A stretch of 64,000 nucleotides of DNA from positions 10,288-74,287 of the forward strand of contig JBBRLB010000009.1 in assembly GCA_038231575.1 (NCBI GenBank), read 5' to 3'. How positions within the stretch are numbered: the first letter of the stretch is position 1; the number at the start of each line of letters is the position of its first letter. The position numbers and the translations under genes are program-made. The stretch is from CAITWF01 sp038231575 (GTDB taxonomy: Bacteria > Verrucomicrobiota > Verrucomicrobiia > Opitutales > Opitutaceae). The notes under the pieces are model-generated. The model did no database searches, was not told the origin of the DNA, and was given only the letters and a program-made list of their open reading frames with translations. Positions 8,125 through 14,969 of the stretch are shown piece by piece.

Positions 8125-9189
8125 TTAGAGCGTGCGGGTGGATTCGACCGCGGCACCCGAGCCGCCGACCGGTGCCTCGAGCGGGGTGCCACCCGCCGCG
8201 CGAATCGCGGCCGCGACACGCGCGGCCGTGCGATCGGTCACGAGTGCAATCATCGCGCCACCGCCACCGGCGCCTGTGAGCTTGGCCCCGAACGCGCCGG
8301 CGGCGCGGGCGGCGACGCAAAGCGCATCGAGTTGCGGATGCGAGGCGCCAATGGCGGAGAGCAGCGCATGGTTTTCATCCATGAGCGCACCGAGTTCGGG
8401 CCAGCGACCGGCGCTGAGATGGTCGCGTGCCGCGGTGGCCAGCGCCCCCATCTGCACAAAATGCGAGGCGCGCGCCGGGTCGGCGGCGAGCCAATCGCGC
8501 ACGCGGGCATTTACGCTGCCGGTCGATCCTTTCTTGATGCCCGTGTCGCCAACCACGAGGCGCAAGCCCGGCGCGGTGGCGAGTGGCACACCGGGCGAAC
8601 CCGCCCGAAACTCAATCACACCACCGAGGAGCGAAGCCTGGGTGTCGAGGGCTGACGCGGTGCCACCGTGGGCAATGCGGTCACCGGCGTAAGCCCATTC
8701 GGCGAGCAGCAGCCCGTCTCTCGCGATGCCATCCATGTCGGCGAGCATACATGATACGGCCGTGGCGAGCGCGGCGTGGACGGCTCCACCGGAGCCGAGC
8801 CCGCCGCCAATCGGTAGCTCGCTCGCAAAAGTAACGTTTAGGCCGGGCAACGTCGACTCGGCGATCGCCACGCGACCAAGCACGTAAGCGGACGACGCAA
8901 AAAAATCCGCACGCAAGGCGGTCGCCACGACGGGAAAGTCCTGCGCGGCCAACGCGGCATCCAGCGCCGCGGCGTGCGCGCGCAGTTCGGCCAGCGTGAA
9001 GATGGATTCACGGCCGGCTCCGCGAAGGACCACCTGGCGATCGTGGCGCGATTCCAGCGTGCACGTCGCGCGCCGTCCGAAAGCGGTCGCGAGTGCGAGC
9101 TGTCCGCGGTTGACCGCGTGCTCGCCAAACAGGATGACCTTGCCGGGGGCGGAGGTGGTGACGATGCAGGTTGGCACGGCCAAGGTCAT
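8125..9189 (-). CDS. GHMP kinase, mevalonate-kinase type
   Basis: 354 residues. Motif 1 is APGKVILFGEHAVNRG (14-29), motif 2 is PIGGGLGSGGAVHAAL (126-141; GSGGA where most family members have GSSAA), and motif 3 is LTGAGGGGAMIAL close to the C-terminus. This is the mevalonate kinase branch of GHMP kinases, which phosphorylate a hydroxyl with ATP. As first gene of a sugar operon behind a putative DeoR operator, it may act on a sugar or sugar-acid rather than mevalonate; related enzymes phosphorylate L-fucose, galactose and heptose. Cytoplasmic. The next gene starts 4 bases after its stop. Confidence 0.82.
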   Translation of the reverse strand: MTLAVPTCIVTTSAPGKVILFGEHAVNRGQLALATAFGRRATCTLESRHDRQVVLRGAGRESIFTLAELRAHAAALDAALAAQDFPVVATALRADFFASSAYVLGRVAIAESTLPGLNVTFASELPIGGGLGSGGAVHAALATAVSCMLADMDGIARDGLLLAEWAYAGDRIAHGGTASALDTQASLLGGVIEFRAGSPGVPLATAPGLRLVVGDTGIKKGSTGSVNARVRDWLAADPARASHFVQMGALATAARDHLSAGRWPELGALMDENHALLSAIGASHPQLDALCVAARAAGAFGAKLTGAGGGGAMIALVTDRTAARVAAAIRAAGGTPLEAPVGGSGAAVESTRTL

Positions 9190-9270
9190 GGGAAGTTGTC
9201 GAAAAAAAGCAAAAGCATGGAGCGGCTGGCGTGAGACACGGTGCAGGTCGGCGTATCACTTTCAAGAAGT

Positions 9271-9292
9271 AATCGTAAGAAAACGAAAGAAG
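9271..9292 (-). promoter_or_regulatory. Putative DeoR-type operator upstream of the GHMP-kinase operon
   Basis: The plus strand carries AAGAAAACGAAAGAAG at 9277-9292. Read on the minus strand this is a CTTTCGTTTTCTTACG run about 85 bases upstream of the first gene of the operon. It resembles the repeated TTTCGTTT half-sites bound by DeoR-family repressors such as AgaR/GlpR. Similar sites occur near 14727, 14868, 28422 and 29310. Functional assignment is inference. Confidence 0.45.
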
Positions 9293-9386
9293 TGGTTAGA
9301 AAGAGCAATACCGCCCCAGAGAGCGACGCCGTTACCGGTGGGCCGTCCGGCCGGCCCGGAGGCCTGGGGCACCAGCAAACCGGCGG

Positions 9387-10268
9387 CTATTCCTTGATGC
9401 CGCCCAGCGTGATGCCTTTGACGAAGTAGCGCTGCACGAAGGGATACACGGCAAGGATGGGTAGCACCGTGACCACAGTCACTGCCGCCTTGAGCGCGTC
9501 AGGGGTGTAAAGCTGCTCGTTGAAGTTGGGCGTGCCGAACTGCATGTCCTTCACCGAATTTTCGATCACGATGCGTTGGAGGAAAATTTGCACCACCTGC
9601 TTTTCGTTCGACGTGATGAAGATCATGGCGTCGAACCACGCGTTCCAGTGGATAACGGCCGTCCAGAGCGCGATGGTGGCGAGCGCGGGTTTCGACAGCG
9701 GAAGAAAAATCCGAAAGAGAATCGCGAAGTCGCTCGCGCCATCCATCTTCGCCGCCTCCTCGTAGCTGGGCGGGATTTGTTGGAAGAAATTTTTCAGGAT
9801 GATGATGTTGAAGGCCGTGAGCATGAGCGGGAGCACGAGCACGAGGCGGTGGTCGATCAAGCCGAGATTTTTCAACAGGAGATATTTCGGCACGAGGCCG
9901 CCGCTGAAGAGCATCGTGAAGAGAATGTAGAACACGATCTGGCGGCGCCACGGGAGGTTGGGCCGGGAGAGCGGATAGGCGGCGAGGGAGGTCATGAGCA
10001 GCGTGGCGGCCACGCCCAGCACAGTGCGAATCAGGGAATTTCCGAAGCCTAACAAGAACCACGGGTCGTGAAAAATCATGTCGTAGCTGCCGAGCGAGAA
10101 ATGCCAGGGGAGCACGAGCAGGCCGCCGTGCGCGACATCGGCCGCGGTGCTGAACGACAGCAACACGACATAGACGAAGGGATAGAGCGCGAGCAGGCCG
10201 ATCACCGAGAGGATCGTGACGTTGAGCCAGTCGAAGGCGCGTTCGGCGCGGGAGCGTTGGAAGGGCAT
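9387..10268 (-). CDS. Carbohydrate ABC transporter permease (CUT1, LplC/YtcP type)
   Basis: 293 residues from ATG at 10268; a TTG at 10301 would add 11 residues encoded by the intergenic repeat. Six hydrophobic segments are visible, starting with ILSVIGLLALYPFVYVVLL. The inner-membrane permease EAA loop (EAAKMDGASDFAILF, starting at residue 161) contacts the ATPase. The C-terminus FVKGITLGGIKE is characteristic of the LplC/YtcP subfamily, which works with LplB-type permeases and large LplA/YtcQ-type binding proteins that import oligosaccharides from plant polymers. It partners the gene at 10420-11346. No ATPase is adjacent; the MsmK-like ATPase at 35514 is the best candidate. Confidence 0.92.
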   Translation of the reverse strand: MPFQRSRAERAFDWLNVTILSVIGLLALYPFVYVVLLSFSTAADVAHGGLLVLPWHFSLGSYDMIFHDPWFLLGFGNSLIRTVLGVAATLLMTSLAAYPLSRPNLPWRRQIVFYILFTMLFSGGLVPKYLLLKNLGLIDHRLVLVLPLMLTAFNIIILKNFFQQIPPSYEEAAKMDGASDFAILFRIFLPLSKPALATIALWTAVIHWNAWFDAMIFITSNEKQVVQIFLQRIVIENSVKDMQFGTPNFNEQLYTPDALKAAVTVVTVLPILAVYPFVQRYFVKGITLGGIKE

Positions 10269-10287
10269 GGCAGCGGGGGGTGAGGAA

Positions 10288-10417
10288 CGCTCAACGCTCA
10301 ACGTTCAACGCTGAACTTTTAAGTTCGGAAAAGCACGGCGGGCTCGAACGGATGGAGACTGGGAAAACTGTCTTTCGGTTCATTAAGCGTTGAGCGTTGA
10401 GAGTTGAATGTTGAGCG
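10288..10417. repeat. Imperfect inverted repeat of CAACGCT/AGCGTTG units between the two permease genes
   Basis: The left arm (10288-10314) holds repeated CTCAACG units; the right arm (10384-10417) holds repeated CGTTGAG units, so the arms can pair across about 70 bases. Inside is a perfect palindrome GAACTTTTAAGTTC at 10313-10326. It fills the only sizeable gap within this transporter operon. Such structures often stabilise or attenuate mRNA between transporter genes; that role here is inference. Confidence 0.6.
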
Positions 10418-10419
10418 TT

Positions 10420-11346
10420 TCAAAAGATCCCCTGTTCGCCGCCGGTGGCGCGGCGGGCAATGTGGTTGGCGGAGAGGAGCAGGCCGAAGCCGATGACCGA
10501 CTTGATCAGGTCGGTCGCGGTGGAGAGACCGAACTCGAGTTGCACGAGCAGGCGCAGCGAGTAGGTGTCCACGATGTCGCTCACGCCATAGACGACGGGA
10601 TTGTAGAGGTTGTAGATCTGATCGAAGCCGGCGTTCATGATGTGGCCGAGGTTGAGGATGAGGAGCACGACAATCGTCGGCGCGAGCGACGGGAGTGTGA
10701 TGTGACGCACTTGGTGCCAGCGGTTCGCGCCGTCCACGGTGGCGGCCTCGTAGAGTTCGGGTGAGATGCCGGCGAGCGCCGCCAGGTAAATTACGGCACC
10801 ATAGCCGACCGAGTGCCACACCCCGGTGGCAATCACGAGAAACAGGAACCAAAAATCATTGCTCAGAAAACTGACGGGCGAGCCGCTCGCGTGGGCAATC
10901 GCCTGATTGATCGGGCCTGTGGTGGAAAACATCAGCAGGAAAATGCCGCCGAGAATCACCCACGAGAGCAGATACGGAATGTAGGTCACGGTCTGCACGA
11001 GCTTCTTAAACCAGAGCACGCGCAGCTCGTTCAGCATGAGCGCGAGAATGATCGGCGCGAAGAAACCGAAGAGGAGGCGCAACGCGGAAATGACGAAGGT
11101 GTTGCGGAGCGCGGCACGAAATTGCGGGTTGGCGAACAGCTCGCGGAAGTTGTCGAGCCCCACCCACGCGCTGCCGAAGATGCCCTCGACGCTGATGAAT
11201 TTCTTAAACGCGAGGATCAGCCCAACCATCGGCGCATAATGGAAGACCGCGAAGTAGATCAACGCCGGCGCGAGCAGCAGAAACAGTCCGCCGTGGCGCT
11301 GCCAGAGAGTGCGGAACGAAAGCGCGGGAGCAACGGGAGCGATCAT
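10420..11346 (-). CDS. Carbohydrate ABC transporter permease (CUT1, LplB type)
   Basis: 308 residues from ATG at 11346, which overlaps the stop of the solute-binding protein gene as ATGA; longer in-frame starts lie inside that gene. Membrane segments begin with GLFLLLAPALIYFAVFHYAPM, a typical start for LplB/MalF-like permeases. The EAA loop is YEAATVDGANRWHQV, followed by ITLPSLAPTIVVLLI. It forms the heterodimeric inner-membrane channel with the downstream permease at 9387-10268. Translational coupling to the binding protein supports a single transporter. Confidence 0.93.
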   Translation of the reverse strand: MIAPVAPALSFRTLWQRHGGLFLLLAPALIYFAVFHYAPMVGLILAFKKFISVEGIFGSAWVGLDNFRELFANPQFRAALRNTFVISALRLLFGFFAPIILALMLNELRVLWFKKLVQTVTYIPYLLSWVILGGIFLLMFSTTGPINQAIAHASGSPVSFLSNDFWFLFLVIATGVWHSVGYGAVIYLAALAGISPELYEAATVDGANRWHQVRHITLPSLAPTIVVLLILNLGHIMNAGFDQIYNLYNPVVYGVSDIVDTYSLRLLVQLEFGLSTATDLIKSVIGFGLLLSANHIARRATGGEQGIF

Positions 11347-13088
11347 GGTGAGGCGGAGGGCGGCGCTTTTTCCGCGGCGGCCAGCAACGCGGCGACGCGC
11401 GCGCGGATGATTTGTTTTTGGGCGTAGAGTTCGTTCGCCTCGCGCGTGAGCACGTCGCCGCCCTGCCGGCGCCACTGCGCGACGAAGGCGTCGAACGCTT
11501 CGAGCGGGCGTTTGCCGATGATGATTTCGGTAAAAGCCACCGCCTGCATCTGCACGAGGTCGTTGAGATACTTGCCGGCGGAAGGCACCGTCTCACTCAT
11601 CAGCAGCGCATCCTGAATGCCCCACTCCGGCCGCAGATATTTCTCGCGGTAGGCCTTGGCCCGCGCGGTCGTGAACCGCTCGCCCAACTCCTGCGGCGCA
11701 CTGAACGGGATGAAGTAACCGAAACTGGAGTTGATATTGGTGAGAATACCTTCGCCGAGCAGCTCACGCGGCGCGTAAGGCTTGGCGTCGTAAGGTGGAA
11801 TTTTCCGAATGCCGTAATCCGGATCCCACTGCCAGTGCAGACCGCGCTGGCCGACGTGCAACTCGAGCATGAGGTTGTCGTCGCGACAGACTTCGTTGAA
11901 AATCGTGAGCACCCGGACGAGTTTTTCCGGCGCCCGCGCGAGCTGCGGGCCGAACATTACCACGCCCCCGACGCTGCCGCCCCACGTATGCACGCCACGC
12001 TCGCCACGCGGGCCCGTGGGCAGCCAGCCGGGCGCGATTTTCGTGCCGGGGTGCACGGCGGCAATGAGCGTCGCGATGGAGTTCGGCAGCCGCTCGTCGA
12101 AGGCACCGTCGCCCGAGAGATTGAAACCCATGATGTAGCCGACGCGGCCGGTGACGAGCTGCGTGCGCACCTCGAGGTTGCCGAGCGGCAGCGTCATGTA
12201 GTCGGGATGGATAAGCCCGCCGGCATACCAGCGGCGCAACAAAGTGATCGCCTCGCGCGCCTCGGGCAACGTGCCGCCCCACGCGACGCGGCCGTCGCGC
12301 ACCAGCCACGCGTTTTGTTGGATGCCGAACGCGCCGAAAATTTCCTCGAAGCTGCGATCGAGCGATCCGGCGGAGGAGCCAGGCTTCCACGGGCAATAAC
12401 CGTAGGTGTCGCGCTGACCGTTGGCGTCGGGATCCTGGTCGCGGAAGCGCCGGAGCGCGTCTTCCATCTCGACGAGCGTCTCGGGAATTTTTTTTATGCC
12501 CACGCGTTCGAGCCACGTCTGGTTCCAGACGCCGGGAAACGGATAGACGGCGTTGGCCGTGGTAAACATCGGCACGCCGAAATTTTTTCCGCGCCACTGG
12601 CTCAGCAGCCACGCATCGGGCGCGTGGCGCATGAGCGTGCGCACGTAGTCGGGCGCGTGGCGCACGAGCGTTGCATAGGGCACCTCAAGCGCAAAACCTT
12701 GCTGCGCCGCGTTGGCGGCCTCGCGGGCATCGCGCATCCAGAACAGATCGGGAATGTCGCCGCCGATGAGTTTGAAGCGCAGCAACCGGTCGTAGGAAAA
12801 CGTGGGGATGAAATTGACGTCGAGCGCGACGTTGAACCGCGCCTCCAGCCGGCGCTGTTTCCACGAGCCCGGTTGCGCCCCCTCGGCGTAAGGCGAGCCC
12901 TGCCATTTGATCTGGAGGTGTTGCGCGGGATCGTCGCGCACCGCGGCAAAGGTGGCGGTGAGTTCGTCCGTCGTGTGCGGCACGTGGACACGCCGGCAGC
13001 CACTCGGTGCGAGCAGCATGAGCAATCCGGCCAGCGCGGCGAGCGTGGGACGGGCGGGGTATTTTTTTGGGGGGTGCTCGGGCAGCAC
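11343..13088 (-). CDS. Extracellular solute-binding lipoprotein (LplA/YtcQ type), copy 1
   Basis: 581 residues. A lipoprotein signal (LAALAGLLMLLAPSGC, lipobox APSGC, Cys31) anchors it to a membrane. Long binding proteins of 500-580 residues are typical of the LplA/YtcQ group serving CUT1 importers for pectin or mannan oligosaccharides. Visible landmarks are GGDIPDLFWMRDAREA, WNQTWLERVGI with PETLVEMEDALRRFRDQDPD, and GGDVLTREANELY near the C-terminus. It is paralogous to the next gene upstream (13092-14780), including a nearly identical 50-base stretch encoding EIIIGKRPLEAFDAFVA. The stop overlaps the permease start. Confidence 0.9.
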   Translation of the reverse strand: MLPEHPPKKYPARPTLAALAGLLMLLAPSGCRRVHVPHTTDELTATFAAVRDDPAQHLQIKWQGSPYAEGAQPGSWKQRRLEARFNVALDVNFIPTFSYDRLLRFKLIGGDIPDLFWMRDAREAANAAQQGFALEVPYATLVRHAPDYVRTLMRHAPDAWLLSQWRGKNFGVPMFTTANAVYPFPGVWNQTWLERVGIKKIPETLVEMEDALRRFRDQDPDANGQRDTYGYCPWKPGSSAGSLDRSFEEIFGAFGIQQNAWLVRDGRVAWGGTLPEAREAITLLRRWYAGGLIHPDYMTLPLGNLEVRTQLVTGRVGYIMGFNLSGDGAFDERLPNSIATLIAAVHPGTKIAPGWLPTGPRGERGVHTWGGSVGGVVMFGPQLARAPEKLVRVLTIFNEVCRDDNLMLELHVGQRGLHWQWDPDYGIRKIPPYDAKPYAPRELLGEGILTNINSSFGYFIPFSAPQELGERFTTARAKAYREKYLRPEWGIQDALLMSETVPSAGKYLNDLVQMQAVAFTEIIIGKRPLEAFDAFVAQWRRQGGDVLTREANELYAQKQIIRARVAALLAAAEKAPPSASP

Positions 13089-13091
13089 GAC

Positions 13092-14780
13092 TCAGGGAGG
13101 GGCTTGCGCTGCGAGCGTGGTGACGCGCGCGAGCAGCGCCTGTTTCGTGACAAACATCTCATTGGCTTCGCGGGTGAGCACGTCGCCACCGCGAAGAAGC
13201 CACTCCGCGACGAAGGCGTCAAACGCTTCGAGCGGGCGTTTGCCGATGATGATTTCGTTGAAAACGGTTTCCTGGATCCGCCGCAGGTCGGGAAACAATT
13301 TTCCCGCCGACGGCACGACTTCGGCCTGCACCAGCGCGTCAGTCCGGCCCCACTCGATGCGTTGAAAGGTGTCGAGATGCGCGCGCACGGCTGGCGTGAG
13401 GAAGCGCGCGACGACCGATTCGTCGGCGGAGAACGGCACGAAATAGGCGAAGTTGGTGCCGATATCGAGCATCTGCTCGCCCAGCAGTTCGCGCCCGCTG
13501 ACGGCCTTGTCATCATAAGGCGGGAGTTTTCTGAAGCCGCGGCGCTCGTCCCAGTCCCAGTGCAGGCCGCGCCGGCCGATGCGCAACTCGATCGCGAGGT
13601 CTTGGTCGCGGGCGAGGGCGTCGAACATTTGCAACACGCGCACGACCGCCTCGGGCCGGCGGCGGAGGCGCGCGTTGAACATTGTGATGCCACCCAGTGT
13701 GCCCGGCCACGCGAGCCCACCGCGCTGACCCCCGGGACCGATCGGAAATTTTCCCGGCGTGAGTTCCTCGTCGGGATGCACGCCCTTGTGCAGGTGAACA
13801 AACGAGACGGGATAGTCGGGATTGAAATTGTAGTGATCGCCCATCCGCCAAAATGCGACGTAGCCGACCTGACCGTTGAAGAGATATTTTCTCACTTCGT
13901 TGTTGCCCGGCGGTAGCGCCTGAAAGTCCGGCAGGATCAGTCCGTCGGCATACCAGCGGCGCAGCAGTGCGAGGGCGCGGCGCGATTCGGGCAACGTGGC
14001 ACCCCACGCCATGTGCCCGTCGCGCAGCGTCCACTGCGTCGGGATGACGCCGAACGCCGCGAAGATTTCCTCGAAGTAACGGTGGCACATGCCGTAGGTG
14101 TCGCGCCGGCCGTTACCGTCGGGGTCGCGTTCGCGAAAACGGCGCAACGCCTCCTCCATTTCATCGAGCGTCTCGGGCACGTGATCGATGCCAACGCGAG
14201 TGAGCCACGTCTTGTTCCACACGCCCGGCGACGGGTAGCGCGAGTAAGTGAGGTTAAAATTCGGGAGGCCGAAATTTTTACCCTGCCAATACGACAACAA
14301 CCAGGCTTCGGCGGCGTGTTTGTTGATCTGCCGCATGAGCATCGGCGCGTGGAGCGCGATCGTCTCCCATGGCAGCTCGAGCGCGAAGCCTTGCTCGGCG
14401 GCCTTCTTTGCTTCCTTCACGTCGCGCACCCAGAAAACATCCGGCCCCTCTCCTCCCATCAGCGAAAACATGAGCTGCTTGTCGTAGCTAAAGGCTGGAA
14501 AAAATCCGCAGTGCAGCCGCAACCCAAAACGCTCCTCGACCTGCCGCTGAATCCACGAGCCGTCGCGCCCACCTTCCATATAGAAGGAGCCCTGCCACGA
14601 GAGTGCGAGCGGTTCGGCCGCAAACCCCGACGGCAGGGCGGCGAGGCTCGCCACGATCACCGCTGCCCCGAAGCAACCCCGCAGCGATCGAACACAGCGG
14701 GCGTCGTGGTTGAGGCAAGGCACGCGTCGAAAAGAAAGAAAACAAAACACATAACAAGTAAAATGAGTCGAGCCATTCAT
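13092..14780 (-). CDS. Extracellular solute-binding protein (LplA/YtcQ type), copy 2
   Basis: 562 residues from ATG at 14780. A GTG at 14723 would give a cleaner signal peptide (hydrophobic core GAAVIVASLAALPSGFA); the start is unresolved. The mature part, beginning AEPLALSWQGSFYMEGG, is a paralogue of the neighbouring lipoprotein: shared FSYD, MGGEGPDVFWVRD, QGKNFGLPNF, PETLDEMEEALRRFRERDPD and GGDVLTREANE. Unlike copy 1 it has no lipobox. As first gene of the importer operon, divergent from the TonB receptor, it probably delivers a different but related oligosaccharide. Only 3 bases separate it from copy 1. Confidence 0.87.
   Translation of the reverse strand: MNGSTHFTCYVFCFLSFRRVPCLNHDARCVRSLRGCFGAAVIVASLAALPSGFAAEPLALSWQGSFYMEGGRDGSWIQRQVEERFGLRLHCGFFPAFSYDKQLMFSLMGGEGPDVFWVRDVKEAKKAAEQGFALELPWETIALHAPMLMRQINKHAAEAWLLSYWQGKNFGLPNFNLTYSRYPSPGVWNKTWLTRVGIDHVPETLDEMEEALRRFRERDPDGNGRRDTYGMCHRYFEEIFAAFGVIPTQWTLRDGHMAWGATLPESRRALALLRRWYADGLILPDFQALPPGNNEVRKYLFNGQVGYVAFWRMGDHYNFNPDYPVSFVHLHKGVHPDEELTPGKFPIGPGGQRGGLAWPGTLGGITMFNARLRRRPEAVVRVLQMFDALARDQDLAIELRIGRRGLHWDWDERRGFRKLPPYDDKAVSGRELLGEQMLDIGTNFAYFVPFSADESVVARFLTPAVRAHLDTFQRIEWGRTDALVQAEVVPSAGKLFPDLRRIQETVFNEIIIGKRPLEAFDAFVAEWLLRGGDVLTREANEMFVTKQALLARVTTLAAQAPP
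14727..14748 (-). promoter_or_regulatory. Putative DeoR-type operator near the start of the importer operon
   Basis: The plus strand reads TCGAAAAGAAAGAAAACAAA, an A-rich version of the AAAACGAAAG element. On the minus strand it is GTTTTGTTTTCTTTCTTTTC, matching the repeated TTTCGTTT half-sites of DeoR/AgaR-type operators. It overlaps the alternative start region of the binding-protein gene, which leans towards the downstream GTG start. Inference only. Confidence 0.35.
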
Positions 14781-14867
14781 TCGGCCGGCACCTCGCCGCG
14801 TGACCCACAAGGCGCAACGCATCCAATTTTACCTCGTGCAGATGACCAATGTTCGGGCCGCCGCGAA

Positions 14868-14912
14868 GTTTTGTTGTTGCTTTTTGTTTTCTTACTTTTT
14901 CTATCGCTTTCG
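14868..14912 (+). promoter_or_regulatory. Putative DeoR-type operator in the divergent promoter region of the TonB receptor
   Basis: This T-rich tract contains TTGTTGCTTTTTGTTTTC, CTTACTTTTTC and CTATCGCTTTCG, again repeated TTTCGTTT-like half-sites. It lies in the intergenic space between the binding-protein gene and the TonB receptor, 58-102 bases before the receptor start. Another CGAAAG sits directly before that start. It could control both directions. Confidence 0.4.
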
Positions 14913-14969
14913 AAGTTGCTGCGCACCCCAACCAGCGGGCGACCAAACCTCCCAACAAAAACGAAAGCG

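Noticed and set aside
4848..8279. Long plus-strand frame of 1143 residues
   Set aside because: It covers five convincing minus-strand enzymes whose motifs all read correctly; the frame is open only because of high GC content.
9340..9357. GGGCCG/CGGCCC hairpin as terminator of the permease operon
   Set aside because: The stem is only 6 bases with no following T-run, so it was not called as a feature.
10288..10417. Repeats between permease genes as a CRISPR array
   Set aside because: Units are 7-8 bases and nearly contiguous, without unique spacers of constant size or adjacent cas genes.
11412..13916. Plus-strand frame of 834 residues
   Set aside because: It runs antisense through both solute-binding protein genes and shows repeated, biased composition without a known fold.
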